In this document: positions 27,401 to 41,340 of the stretch, piece after piece | Layout: each line of letters begins with the position of its first letter | Numbering within the stretch: position 1 is the first letter of the stretch | Assembly: GCF_019399895.1 (NCBI RefSeq) | Contig: NC_091866.1 | Span: 169,501-233,500 of the forward strand | Length of the DNA stretch: 64,000 bases | Direction of reading: 5' to 3' | DNA from: Cardiocondyla obscurior | Taxonomy: Eukaryota; Arthropoda; Insecta; Hymenoptera; Formicidae | Position numbers and translations under genes: made by a program | The notes under the pieces: generated by a model | What the model saw: the letters and a program-made list of their open reading frames with translations, nothing else | Told to the model about the DNA's origin: nothing | The model's database searches: none

Positions 27401-28821
27401 AACGAAATTTCGAGTCGAACAATTTTTAAGCGCGAGCGCGCACCTGTACGAGAGCGATCGCTTGGTGTTATCGAGACACTTGCCATTTTGTAATGAATTA
27501 AATTTGATATTGCAATTTTAATTAATCAATGTAAAATATAAATCTCCGAAATCGCGAATGGAGAGTTTTTTTTATCTCAAGTCAGCTGTTGTAATAAATA
27601 ACGTTGAACAGTGCGCGATGCTGGATCTAACAAAAAAAAAAAAAAAAGAGGAAATACTGGAAGACGTGTAGGGATCCTTTTCTCGATAAAATTTCTACGG
27701 TTTTAATATATACGCGAGGGTGCTGAATATTACGCAAGAATATTACGCAAGAACGACGGTTGCTGATAACGAGTATCGAGATGACGGTGTGACAGTTCTC
27801 GAATACAAATTGACAATCAGACGAACATTGTACTATGCCAGGCGTTCTGGCGAACTGACTTCAGAAGTTCCCTCGGCGGCTTCGTTCGCGCCGTCATTCG
27901 TCTCCATTGAATATTCACCTCGCTGTCGGAAGCCAATATTGAACTTTCCGATAACTGCATTCCACATCATGTATCCGAGTTCCTTGACCGGTTAATTAAC
28001 CAAAAATGATTGGAGGGTTATTTGAATTTCGTCGCGTTACCAATTCACGAATCTATCAAGAAATTGTCCGTCGTTACGATCGAGCCGCGGCTGGAATATT
28101 ATTTTCCCCGAATACTCTGGGTCACTGACACGCGGTATACGTCGGAGTAAAAAGAAAATTGGCCACAAATTGCCCGAGAGAATTCGCTTGGGATAAAATA
28201 CGCGTGGATCATCTCGTTCGCGTTAAAATAATTATAATAAAATCTATAGCAATTAATTATTTATATTAATTATTTACACCGTATGAAAAGCTTATTATTT
28301 TCATTGTTAAAACATTTACTATAATAATGCAAATTTCCGGTCGATAGTAACTCTCGCGGTATTACGGTACGGTGCATTTTGCTTGCTCTCGCATAGAGAA
28401 ACGTTGTGGAAGTTTTGAAATCCTCGCTCTTGTTCCATTTGCAAATATGTTAGCGATTGAAAAGTTGCGGCGAACCAGCTTAGTTCCGGCAGAGAATTCA
28501 CCGTGCAATTCTAGGTACTATTTGGCTTTGCGTCATGATCGAGCACGTTTTGGTCAATATTGTAAATGATCTCCAGTAGCTCTCCGATCGCTTGATGGAA
28601 ACTTTTTTTTATATTTATCGCGTAAAATATTTAATCGTCGTGTTTTTCGCGCGCCGAAGTTTTTCTACTATCTCGTCTTCGGACAATTGGCTAGTCTACT
28701 TCATTTTTCGCTACGACAGGGTACCGCCCGGGGAAATACCCTCAGTATTTCGGGATCGAAATCTCGTCCGTGTCGACGCGTACTTCCGTTGGCGGCAATT
28801 TCTCCGTCACATCCCTCTTGC

Positions 28822-28893
28822 CTCTCTCTCTCTCTCTCTCTTTCTCTTTCTTTCTCTCTTTCTCTTTCCCTCTCTCTTTCTTTCTATTTCTCG
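28822..28893. repeat. CT/CTTT-rich microsatellite
   Basis: An imperfect (CT)n and (CTTT)n tract. The long plus-strand open frames at 28592-29012 are repeat translation (runs of Leu, Ser and Phe) and not genes. Confidence 0.9.
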
Positions 28894-31295
28894 CCGCTTT
28901 CTTCTTTTTCTATTCCGTTCTCCCGCTGGTTTATGCTTCTTGTTTGACTATGACGTACGCTCGGATTCGCACTCCGGAATGGAATTGTTCCTGGTTTGAG
29001 AAATGTTTTTGATGGAGGGTACGGTTCGCGCGCCGATGAAAGAAGTTACCAAATGTCGCATCGAATGGCGAGAACGCGTTCTTTCCACCTGTCACATGTC
29101 GCACAAAACGTACAGACCATTACGTCGACCTGGTATTAGATTCCGGCACGCGAAACGATCCGTGAGCTTAGCGAACCCGTTTTTAGAATTTTCACGTACC
29201 CAACTAACGAAGCTCCGACCAGAATCTTTAAAGGGGTTCCCCAAACTTTTGTAACGCGATTTTATAAGAGTTTCGTAATTAAATATAAGAAATACACGAG
29301 GTACGACATTTTCTATACAATCGATAATTTTAAAAGTGAAAAAGCCAATTTTACGCGGGACAATAATCCTTTTAACCGCGAGACTTTTGCTCGGTCGGAC
29401 TTGTCCTTGCTTTATCGAGCCCTTCGCTAACATTCTTTCCTCGTAGACGATCGTTACAGAGCTTTGTCCGGCAACTCTGTTTAGCGTCGATCTCCGGAGG
29501 CGATTTAACCTGGAGTAACGGGAGTAAACTCCACCGTTCCCTCTTGTCTTGTCAGGTTTTCCCCAAAAGTTACGGCGGAAACTCAGGACGGGGAAGATCC
29601 TTAACGATTTCACCGGATCTGAAGACGGCGGCGAATTTAATGCGGGGGATCTCTTGTCTTGGCGTATCTACGTGCCGCATCGTAAAACCAAAGGGGAAGG
29701 GAAGTCGCGTTTTTGCGTGTCGTTTTGCAACAACTCGTTTGCATTTCATTGCAGTTTTATGCAGCCGCAGGTCGGCCATCTCGCCCATTCTTTACGGGGA
29801 AGTCCCTTCGCCTCCGGTTGCCACGCTGCTGGATACCGCTCTATTGAATCAAAATTGATCCGGAAGTAGCTCGGATTCGCGTCTTCCACCGTTTCAATTC
29901 GGCAGCAGGCGATATATAGACTGAGTGTATATACATATATATATGTATACGAAGTGTATATAGTAGACGGTTGAGCGCGGTATAGATTTCCCTGTGTCGG
30001 GAATAAAAATAATGGATATTCGCCGTTACAATCGAATCAAGTCTGCCATTTACAAGAATAACTTTTCCATCCGACCGTACGATGTCATTCCCCGGCAATT
30101 TTAAGCGCGACATTGATTGGAGTAATGGCGATACTACGTTTAATTTAATCTAATAAAATCGTACCTATCGATATTTCGAGCTCGGAAATTTCAATGCGGT
30201 GTCGGGGGAGGGACTCCCGTCATTTCGCTTTTACGAGCGAATAATTTTCGAATTAAATTAGACCACGGCCTATTTACTGAGTTCCCGAACATTTATACTC
30301 TATATAAAATTAATTGCGTTACTAAATAAAGTTTCGCCGCGTAGGAGTTTACACGGGAGTTTTACATTAATACGTACATTTTACATTTGATTGTGCACTT
30401 CGTTTATTTATTGATCAAACCGAATGACTCGCCGCGGATTACTATATCTATTCGAAGTAATTGGAGTAATTAATTACAAGTAATCAGCGGTTTGATGATG
30501 CCCCGTAGATTCTAAATGGGCATATCGCCGACATATAATCGCGACTAATTACATTAAAACGAGATAAATCCGTACGTTTTAGCGTGTATAATTAATATCG
30601 GATCGTTAATTTTGTTCGAATTAAATGTTGCGACACATTATCACGGCGTTTGGTAGGATTTTTAAAACGAGACGCGCGACGAGAAAGCGGATTTTGCGAA
30701 ACGTTTCTCTCCCCCCTCCCCCTGTTCGTTTCTGATTTATTCACCCGCCGCAGGTGCGCAACATCTTCGAAGCTTCTCGCAATCGATGGAGTTGCATTAT
30801 AGTTGTTTTCATCTTGCATCTCGTTATTATCATTTCTACCGGGCTGTCTGCGCGCGGCCTCCGGTCCGCGGGGAGCATTTGCATGGAGACGAGTCCCGTT
30901 TGCTTTGCAGGGATCCTTTCACAGGAAATACCGCGATCGGGAAGTAAAAGGGACAGCGCGAAAGTACGCGTTCGGTCGTGATCCATGCATAAATAATTCG
31001 CTCACGTTAGATTTCCCCGTACCGGTGTCCTCTTTCCAAATTTTGCTAGCTCGCGACTAAGTAATACTTCGTCGCATTCGTGATGCCGCTGCGATATTTT
31101 AATGCCGAGGCGCTTCGCTTTTATCATTACGGTTCAAAGGTTTTCCAACGATGTTACTTTTATCGAATTATAAACAGCTGCAACTCGCTGAAGAAACTGA
31201 CGCTTTCGCAGTCAAAATCTTTATTTGAAAGAAGAAGAAAGTAAGAAAGAAAAAAAAAGATGTAGTGATTTTATTGTTGCCTGATTGTTGTCGTC

Positions 31296-31321
31296 TTTTT
31301 TTTTTTTTTTTTTTTTTTTTT
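31296..31321. repeat. Poly(T) tract, 26 nt
   Basis: An uninterrupted run of 26 T in noncoding DNA. Confidence 0.95.
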
Positions 31322-34300
31322 ACGTTGAGAGGTGCTCAAAGTATTATGCGAGATACGTACACCCGTAGTTTGTTGCCAAAAATTATTAAATAAAAACAGT
31401 TTCCTTTAACGTAGAAGAAGCGAGAGTAAATAACGCGAGCGAAGCGTCTAGTATTGTATAAAAAATTCGCTGTTTCGATCGGGCTCCAGTTTCACGTAAA
31501 AATAAACCGCGTGTTTTGATCAGTTTTATTTATTTCTTTTTAATACTTGAACGTTTTATCGGATATTATTACCGTAAAAAATAGTTTCAACTTTTATACA
31601 CACATATATATATATATAAATATATATATATCGCAGGAAAAATTTCACGGCGCGCCCCTCCTCCTCTTTGTGGAGGTGTATCAACTATGCATAGAGATAA
31701 CGGTCGAAATTAAACCGGGGAACAACGATGGTGTAAGCTGCGAGAGATAGTATCAACAGCTATTTTCAACGTTTCGCGCATCGTGTATTGTTATTTTTCC
31801 ATGCAGATTTTTTACGTCGACTCGAAACGCGTAAAAGATCATTCGACGCGGCCGATGAATGATGAGACGCGGTTCGGGGGGAATGCTTTTGCGGGAAACA
31901 TCGATCAGGAAAAGAAAATTGCCGGCGTCGTGGATTTGCATATTCGAAATATGTCGTATGCATATGCAGCAAGATCAAATGCACTCTTGTTTCCGCGATG
32001 GACGTCATCCTGTTCCGCCGTCGCGTTTTCCGCGCATTCACAACGCGACCTGTTAAATTGCATGAACGTGGAAGGAAAAACTGTACCCTTTGCCCGTATG
32101 TACACTGCCAACCTGGTTTTATTTATTATGAATATTCATCGTATAATAAGCAGTAATTAACTTTCAAATCGCTCGCCGGGTCTATTGAAATTATTTTCGT
32201 ATAAGTATGGAGATGTACCGTCCGACAAAATAACCTGACATTTTAATAAGTTTCTCGGCGGCTCGCGTAAAAGCGTATCGTTTTCTTTTGACTGGCAAAA
32301 GGAATTAAAGAGATCACCCCGTTCCGCACGAACATTGGCACGTATGCGCCCGCGAGCAAATAATCGAGACGCGGATAGGATGCCAAACGCAATGCACCGC
32401 GCGTTTCTCCACGACGATGGGAAAGACAAAAGCGAGAGAAGCGAGAATGGAGGCGCGCCAGGAAGAATCGGCAGGGCGAGAGAATGGCCGGACTACGAAG
32501 GGGACGAGCGCGTGGTGGTTGATTTTCAGCGTGCAGTCGGTGCCTCAGCTCCCGCGAGCGTATGATATCGATGCCAAGTAAACAAAAACAGAGACTCGTG
32601 GGAGTTCGGCGATAGGGTTGTAAGAGGAGAGAAAAGAGAGAGAGAGAGAGAGAGATCGGTAGGGTAGGCTGATGGGAAAGACCATCCGAGGGGATGCTGT
32701 AGCCGTCGAGTCAACGAGCAGAGAGACAGAGAACGTGGGTGGAAGATAGAGAATAACCGACGGTGGAGAGTTGCCGACAACTACAGGACAGGATATGCCA
32801 GACACGTTTCCTCTTGGTACCACATCCACGCAGCCTGTTTCTGGATAAATGTACAGAGTGTCGCGATATGAAAGCACCAGGGTTGTTTTGCTTCGCGTGG
32901 ATTTTTCTTCGGAAACTCAACGGAAGTGCATGGTAGCCTTAGGGAAGGCAACGGCAAGGTTGGAGAAGGGGGAGGAGGGAAGAGCGACTGCCGGTGGCGT
33001 CGAACTAAACTTTCGACTGCGGAATTTGTTGCGATATAAAGAGATTTTTCTTCAAGGGGTTAGGCTACTCCCGGGCACGGCCGAAGGGAACGGTCGATCG
33101 TTGGTTATGTACGACAGCTAAACTACTGCTTAACTACATCCGCGGAAATATTTCATTTTTTTTTATATATATATTTTTTTGTACATATAACGTACATATT
33201 TTTTAAATGAATAATTTTTCTTATTGCTACTTTAAGCGTCAACGGGCGCGTACCGTTTAGATATTGAAATTATAACTGGAGCGTAATTAAAATGTAATAA
33301 AGATCGGAGTGGAAGCTTTTTTTTTTAATGCGAGAGTTAAAAAGAGATGCTGAATAAAAATATAAAATGAGGGAGGGGGGAAAGAGAAATGAATGTTAAC
33401 AACTCGGTATTACTGCTTGCAATTCCGTTATCTTACAAACGTTTCACCGTAGGTGGTTCAATCCTAGCCTGCGTAAAATGTTATTCAATTTCAAAGTCTC
33501 TTCGACGCGACAGTCACCTTTCTGTTTTACAAGCTCGTTATCATCGTGTTACCGGGCGTGTTACAATGACGAGGTTCAAAAGCGATTTATTTCGCGACGG
33601 AAAAGAAGAGCGAAAAATAGATCGACATATACGCCGGCCAAGTAGGGTTTTCCCTCTCATTTTCCTGGGACTTCGTAATTCCCGTTCCGTTTCTCCTCGA
33701 AATCGGAAAAAAAATTTCCGCGATTTATCGCGTCGATTAAAAATTGATGAACGATTAAAAAGTTATTCGCGAAACGTATGAATACGTAATGAGAGAGAAG
33801 CATACGGGAAAAGTGTATCGAGATGAGTTTGAATTAACCCGCGAAATTGCTTAAAACAGAATAAATAAAAAGGGGAAACGTCTTTTTCCTATTATTATTC
33901 TACGATTGGAAACGAAAGGCAGAATAATGTTAGGACGCGCGTAGAACGTTTGTTAAATCTTGTTAAATTTTTTTCTGTAGCGTCCTAGCATTAGTTTACG
34001 TGCTATTGTAAAAAAGAGAAATTAGTATTCTGCGGGATAGACGCGCGGTGTTCCTTCAACTTTCTCATAACTTGGAGAAAAACAGTTTTCAAATAAAATA
34101 GCAATCGCAGACGATTGAAGCTTACTCTCCGTCTCCTCTCTTTCTCTCCCTCTCTCCTTCTTCGCGTTTAAATCGTTTCTACACGACTCAAGAGTGAAAG
34201 AGGGTGACGAGCGAGTGCAACGAAAGATTACACCGTGTAAGATCAGAAAGCTAACGAGCAACGTTCGCCGAGTCGATGCCTCTAATCGCATTTGAACTTC

Positions 34301-37300
34301 TAAGGCTCTCTAAGCCCCCTTTGAAAGGCAACATAAGTTTCTCGTCGCAACGCGAATCTAATCGTGACTTACGGATTTTCATGATACTTATTGGATTACT
34401 ATGAGTCTCCCTTTTAATTTGCCTTCCCTTACTGCTTAATAATCACGTCGGCATGAGAGATACAGCATCCCGTCTTTCATCTTTGTTTCCCTTTTTTTTT
34501 CTTTTTCTTTTTTTTTTTCTTCTTTTCTTTTTATTAACCGATCCACGTACCGACGATTGCTTTTCCGTATACACAAAATATAGATAAAACGCAACCGCAC
34601 CATCTGCATTTAAACGCGGCCATTACACAGGCAACGGGATTTGCGAGAATTGATGATTAAATAATACGATTGTTATTAATTTTCAACGGTGTGTACATTG
34701 CCGATTAATTTCTCTATAATATATTTATTATCGCGATTCATATCTGCGTATGATAAGGACAGCGCGCGAATCGGAACGAAGTGTATTATGTAACTGCATC
34801 GAATTGTACTAAATTATTCGGCGTTACATATGCGACGGCGGGGTTAAATCCGGACATTGCAGCCGCGTAATATCGGAACATCTATGTTCCTCGACGAGCT
34901 GCAACGGCGCGATTCACGATCCTCGATGGCTAGACAAATCAAACCGCTAATATTATAGCATTTATTATCTACAGGATTTAAGCGTGAGAAATGGGGAAAC
35001 CGCCGGTGAGCGATAAATTGATACTGGACGATCATGCCGTTATACATATGTATTCTATACCTGTATGTAGAATCGATTTTAATCGTGCATTCCCTGATAA
35101 ACATATTTTTATTTCCAGAACTAGTACCGCACGCGTTAAATTTTCTTTCAAAAGGGGTTTATTGAATTTATGAGGGCATATTATTATTATTTTTTTACTT
35201 TTTATTTTTTACTTTTTTTAATTAATTAATTTTATTTCTTTCTTTCTACAAAACTATTTACGTGTCCTAAATAATTATTATAAAAATCTCATATACTTAC
35301 ATCGATAATTGAAATTCGAAAAGAGTTGAGTTTTATTTTTATTCTTTTTCTTTCGAGAATAATTGCGTTAAGGTTCGGTGTAAATTTTTTTTTACGTACA
35401 TTATCGGATTGGTTAGCGTAATGAGATTATATTAAAATAAATGATTTAAATAAACGAATGCGAAATTATTTATTCGACCGACTATTCGAATCGAAATTCA
35501 TTGATGAAATACGACCGAGTGCGGCGCTGCCCGGTCAACGACACGTCTGGACGTGCAGCCAAGAAGGAAGAAATGTATTACGCGCGCGCATAACAAGCAG
35601 GGTCAAGTGAAGAGATCTCGGAGAGTTCGACGATTCCGACCAATCGTATCGGTCCGCGAGCATAAGTATATCTACTCCGGCGGAATAAATTCTAGGGAAA
35701 TATTTGTCGAGCTCTCTGCCGCGCTCCGGGAGAGAGGAAATATCCGTCTCAGAAACGAAATAAGTCTTTGTATACCGTACCCTGAGCTCTTGGATAAAGC
35801 TTTTCCTTTCGATGCCGCTCGAATGAGAGACGGAGAAAGTAATGCCTGAGTTAACACGTGGATTATGCGAGTCGCAACGAGTGTTTCGTAAGAAAATTTT
35901 GTGGCACCGCTGCGCAAAATATTACTTTTTGAATAATATATTCGACCATTGAAAGAACAAGCGCAGACAATTATATTACTGAATAAATTCACGAAAAAAA
36001 AGAGAGAAAAAAAAAAAAGAAAAATTTGCCTTTAACTAAGTTTTTTGAATTTCCATAATTAATTATTCATATAATCATTTGGTATTTACGAGAGCGGAAA
36101 ACTAGCAGCGCGAGTGAAAAAAAAAAAAAAAAGAAAAAGTGGCGAATTAATATTATGTGAATTTATATTAATCTTTCGTACTTTGATGTCACAGTTAGTA
36201 ATCTGCACGGTGAAATTGGTTCCTTTTTGAAGCGTCATTTTTCTTGTTAGCGACGCGCGAAAGACGTTCTCGAAGGAAAGGTACATTAAGATACTCGAAG
36301 AGGCACTTCAAAGCGACAGGCGGCGGCAAAGCGACGAGCTCGTATCACGTCGAAGGGCGCTTAATAAAGAGTGATTTTCCTTCGTAAAGAGTATATCCAG
36401 GAAGAAGCTTTAAGAGCGATCCGCGAGGGGGGAAGAGAGATAGGGTGATAGAGAGAGGAGAAAGTGCGCGAATAATCTCGCGTTTATCGCGGTGGAAGGG
36501 CAAACGCTCGGGGCGATACTGGGGGCGATGCATCATCGAAATTGCGGTTCGCGATAAGAGATAACACCGCTCGCGTCTCGTATTTCTCGGCGTAAAAAAA
36601 AAAAAAAAAGGCGCGCACACGCGACGCGGCGACGCGCGCGCGGCCTGCCACAAATCTCCCTCTCGTCGATTCTTGGCTCCCTGGGAATTATATCGGGGGA
36701 TACACACCGTATATCGCGACGGAAGTTGGATCTTTTCTTTCACCTGCCGAGGAAGGGCATCGATTAGCCATGCGGCGGCGTGTTGCTTGCGGCACGGAGT
36801 TGCATTTTTCTGCACGGAAAAGCACGGCGCGCCTCGGCAGTAACGCGCGCGATATTAAGCCGCCCTTGCGTGTACGTACGCTTTCTTTATGGGTATCGGG
36901 AGCGATAAAAGAAAAAGGAAATCGGTGCCCGCTCTCGAACTCCTTCTTTTTCTCCCTCTCGAGATTGGAAAACACGGAAATTTATTATTCTGACATTTAG
37001 AGCGCGACAAAAGGGAATTGAATTTCCTCGTTCCCCCCTCTTTTTTTTCCTTTCCTCTTTTTTTTTTTTTTTTTTTATCCCGGCCGTTTTCTGCGGCGCC
37101 AATTTGCATGTTTTCAAGCGCGCGACTACGATAGACATCTATTCGACGAGGCGCGTCAGGAACGCCTCGGGACAGAGAATGATTGAATATTAAGAGAAAT
37201 TTGAATTATAATTGAAATGTGATGGAATGATCGTTTGGGAAGAATAGAAAAACGTCGGGGCATATACTTCGGAGTATGTATTTCTGGAATTAATTTGCAT

Positions 37301-38048
37301 CTTCTGCTGAGGGATTGATTATTCGCGATAGCTCGCTTACGTTGTGTTATTGCATCGAAAATGCATCGCGTATTGCTATTGCATAGCTGTATCCCGGTAT
37401 GATTGTCGCGGTAACAGTCAAATCGGGAACTCTAACTCAATTACTACGGATTAATTGATTTGCATATCTAATCTTCCGTTAATTAATTAATTATTTCGTA
37501 TAACGTTTCTGACGCGGCGGACTGTCGCTGCTTTCCTGATGCGCGAATTAAGCGAAATTCAGCTGTGTTTAGTACAAAAATGTTTGAACGCGTGAAAGCT
37601 ATTAAAATAATAAAATTAAATTAAATTAAATTATAATTTTGCATACTCAAAAAATTAATTAATCATTTCGCGTAATGTTTGCGTGGCGCGACGGCGTAAG
37701 CAAATCCAGAATTTCGTTGATACTCGCGAATTGCAAACGCATCGAATCGTGTTTGCACTCGGTGCTACGTACGCACTATTATTAAGATTATCAAAATTAA
37801 AGTTATTACGAGAGAATCCTCTCAAATGTGGGAGACGAGTGCGTCGTGGGCGCGCCAAGAAATTTAATTAGGATCTTAACTTTGCACAACAGATACCCCT
37901 CGCGTGTTGCGATAATTATTATAACGTAAATTAATCTTCGAAGATAATTAATTTCGTTACGCATCGGGTAATAATCAAATGACGGCGTTAATAATAATAA
38001 TAATACGACGGCGAAGTCAATCATAATTATCGTATCGCTCGCAACATC

Positions 38049-38071
38049 AAAAAAAAAAAAAAAAAAAAAAA
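38049..38071. repeat. Poly(A) tract, about 23 nt
   Basis: An uninterrupted A run following CAACATC. No element boundary was recognised. Confidence 0.93.
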
Positions 38072-40160
38072 CGCTACGTACGTTAAAGGAGTTAAATCCG
38101 ATGCGGAATAAAAGCCATAAATTTAATAATGTTTTAACGAAGCACTCAATTTCACGCAAAATATTCCGTTTTGACAAATCGTGATCTCTGCGATGGAGCG
38201 ACATTGCAATTGGCGGGGAAGGGGGGCGGGCGGGGACTGTGTTAGTTTGGCCGCGCGTGCAAGCGTGTGCGTGGTACTATTTTTGAATAAAATATTTTCA
38301 CTGAGATTTAAAATCATTCTCCTGGCTCGCGTGCGAAGCGCCGAAATAATAATCGCGATTTTCAGTTGCAATCCCCCCCGTTTATCACGTGCGACGTAAG
38401 TATAGAGCGTTGCAAGACGTTGCGTGTCTTTTCGTGAGAGAATCGAAGATAGTATTTAAAGGGTCAGCGACCTTTCGCTCGACTTTTTTTTGTTACTTTA
38501 TCAAGCCCTCTACCAGAGAAGCATTCGCTCTCTCTCTCTCTCTCTCTATCTCTCTCGTCTGGGTAAAATAAGCGCATCTGGCGCTCATATTTCCAGGAGG
38601 TTTTTAAGTAACTGTTAGCTTGAGCGATAGCACGCTAGTGGCGCATTCTTAACGATCTTCCTCCCCTCTTTTAATTTTACATCACAACGTTGAGCTTTTT
38701 TTAATTGAAGTAGGGCGCCTGAGGTAATATTTTGCTTAGAGTCCAGGTCAAGTGGTCGGAAGACAGGTCCCGGCCCCCCGGGCGTTTCCTAGGACGGCGC
38801 GCGCGTGTAGGAGTGTAATTGGGGAAATTAATTAACGGTCTATAAGCGCGCGAGGGCGTCGTCGTGTGTTTCACGTGAGCGCTTGTACGAAATTCACGTG
38901 CCACGGGGGACGTTTACGGAGCTCTGATGTCCTTTCGTGGTACGACACACGACTATGGTACCTTCGGTACGTCGAGCAACAACCACAAAGCAGTTGTTGC
39001 ACCGAATTACGAGGCGTGTACGCGTCCCCGGGAATTTCACCGCGATGCCATAATGCACCATCCCGTATTTACGTTAACGCGTTGATTACAATCGCGCGAC
39101 GCATTATTCCGCGCCGACTTTTCGAGCGGCTGCCACGTAAAAAGGCACGTAACACGAGCAACTATTATCGCTAATAGCATTATCGTAGTTATAGTAATAA
39201 GAATAATAACGGCAATTTTACGATATTTGATATTAAACGATGCGGTAATTAAAATTGAAATTAAAATCCTAAAGGAAACTACCGTTCGATTTTAAATTGG
39301 CAAAAAGAGGACTGACTTTCCTTTACAGTATAATTGCTTCTACAATTTTAAATTTTGCCTCGAATTTCCGTATCGGGACATTTAATTATTTATTACGATA
39401 GAATTGTGGTAGAGATTTCTAGATCAAGACCTAATTAAAATCTATTGGCAGTCGCGTTGCTTCTTTATTTTTTCCTCCAGAATTTCCTGCGTGCGAATAC
39501 ACGTATACGTATAAATGTATATGAAAGCTCGTCGTCGCGGTCTCAGGTGATCGTAAAACGCGTAACTGTACGACGAATACGCTGAGTGCATACGAGCGTT
39601 AAATGCACTGGGTACAGGACATGCAGGCGACCTTAACGAGGGTCATTCCGTGGCTTTGTCGTGGATTAACTCTTAACTTCAGCGGCGACGCGTCGCTTGG
39701 GAATAGGTACGACATCCGATGTTCCCTTTGAGAATTTCTGTTAAGCTTGCGCGGTCGCACAAACGGCCCACTTCCGATGTTCCCTCGAGAACTGGCGGAT
39801 GGTGCGGGCGAAGTCGCCTTTGTTACGTCAAGGACCCCAGTTAGCCCTTCTCTCTTGATTAGCACCGCGGGTCATATTCGCACGATTAGTTTGCCAGTAT
39901 ATTTAACTGTTTCTCGCGACGAACGTCCGTGAGATGAATTCGTCTTAAAATATTTAGCGTAGGAAAGAAAAGAAAAGAAAGGATACGAGAGGATCACAAT
40001 TTTTAGTAATAACTAGAACGCAGGGCTTCGCGTGTGCTATTTTTCGAAAGACCCCATTTCGTGCGCGTTATTATAATTGAAAAATCTATGGTCGACGACG
40101 TGTTATCAGTTCAGAGACCTAATTGCAAACTACGAAATAAAAAAAAACCATGCGACTCAC

Positions 40161-41340
40161 CGATCTGCATGAGCTTCAGCGGAGTTGAAGAATTCTGCCG
40201 GTGACTGTAACATAAAGAGGAAAAAATTAATGTAGACATGCTAGTTATGAATTAAATTTAACAAAAAAAAAAGGAAAAGTTTTTTTAAAATTTAATTTAA
40301 AGAATTGATATCTACCTATAAGTTGCTCCGCCGATGCAGGATGCCCCCCGGGCCTGCTCCTCCTCTCAGATGGAACGTGTCGAGTCATCCTTCCGCGCAC
40401 TGGTCACTCGCGAACGCGCCCGATTAAATATTTGTTGCAAGAATTAATTTTTTTACTTAACACTTTCGCGCGATAGTCCACGACACTCCCGTTAAAAAAT
40501 TTTAATATTAAAGAACCGTCCGATTACTCTGCGAGTCGACCGACGAACCGGCTGCGGTTCGTATTCGTATAGTTTCGGCGTACGACACTTTTCTCACTGG
40601 TCAGTCCATCAAGGATATCAGGCTGATGCTCCGTCGATGAAGATCTTCCTCTGGATTTTTATCTGAAACAAAAAAAGTTATATTCGATTAGCAAAAATGA
40701 CGAAAATTAAATGTGCTGCATTACAAGTAATTAAAATTAATATTTTATGTGAAGTATTAACTTTACAGATTCCCGACACGTACCCGTTATCAATCACGAA
40801 GGTCTGTTCGCATCGGCTAATATTGTATAATAATATATAGTTAACTACGCACGGCAGCTGACCGGTCGGCACATACCTACGTTTCATCGCGCGAGATGTG
40901 TACGCCACGCGCGCGACTGACCTCTACTCTAGATCACTGCGCAGGCATAAAAATACGCTACCGATAAGATTTTTCCGACCACGCATTCCTACACTGCGAA
41001 TTAATATCTCTCGAATCTATCGCGGACTCGTCGATCGAAACCCTCTTCCCTCGAGCCCGACTGTACTCGTCGACACTTAAGTTACGACAAAGACGACGCG
41101 ATTTTCATGTACACGTACACGAGGTTTTTACTCACTTTATATCAGAAAGACGAAGTCGCTGGTACGCACAAGTAATCTGGGAAGGTAATTTACGCCAGAT
41201 TATGTACCTCTGGCCCGTCGAATGTGCGTAGATCTTTAATATGTACGGAGCACGTGCTGCGTACGTACGTCTCGCTCGACCGCTAGTGAAGGACAGAGAG
41301 AGGGAGAAGCTCGTACGCGGCACGTACGCTGCTCACCTTT
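40161..41340 (-). other. Putative spliced minus-strand 5' exons of an unidentified transcript
   Basis: Three consecutive, well-formed junctions can be built on the minus strand. A first exon ends at 41136 (AAA|GTGAGT). The second runs 40662-40316, with acceptor TTTTGTTTCAG and donor TATAG|GTAGAT. The third, 44 nt, runs 40204-40161, with acceptor TGTTACAG and donor GATCG|GTGAGT. The region around 41.2-41.34 kb is CT-rich and CpG-rich and could hold the start site. An ATG at 40388 opens only 33 codons before a stop in exon 3, so these are probably 5' UTR exons, or a noncoding RNA. In another frame exon 3 reads HRQNSSTPLKLMQIG, which I cannot place. Downstream exons were not found. Confidence 0.35.

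Larger units (their letters stand above)
19705..30000. other. Gene desert, first part: no gene seen
   Basis: From about 20.1 kb the DNA becomes rich in CpG (many CGCG, TCGCG and CGATCG), unlike the 10.7-18 kb gene cluster. No coding exon was recognised; open frames up to about 170 codons carry no motif. The stretch holds poly(T) and poly(A) runs, a CT-rich tract at 28822-28893, a perfect hairpin at 24097-24120, and octamer sites at 25309 and 28327. A mixed GC/AT block at about 20380-20660 looks like regulatory DNA. Confidence 0.5.
30001..40160. other. Gene desert, second part: no gene seen
   Basis: CpG-rich, with many short open frames but no recognisable protein domain. It contains octamer motifs at 30877, 31934, 37102, 37293 and 37458, poly(T) at 31296-31321, poly(A) at 38049-38071, a GA tract near 32632-32655 and a CT tract near 38528-38557. 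If the minus-strand exons at 40.2-41.3 kb are real, this could be their long downstream intron. Confidence 0.45.

Noticed and set aside
28592..29012. Plus-strand frames rich in Leu, Ser and Phe
   Set aside because: Produced by the CT/CTTT microsatellite.
29092..29613. Minus-strand frame of 173 codons
   Set aside because: Long, but no domain and no conserved motif recognised, and neighbouring frames are also open; could be a decayed element, not enough to call.
32335..32877. Overlapping frames on both strands at 32.3-32.9 kb
   Set aside because: Compositional; the Leu/Ser runs come from a GA/CT tract and no splice context fits.
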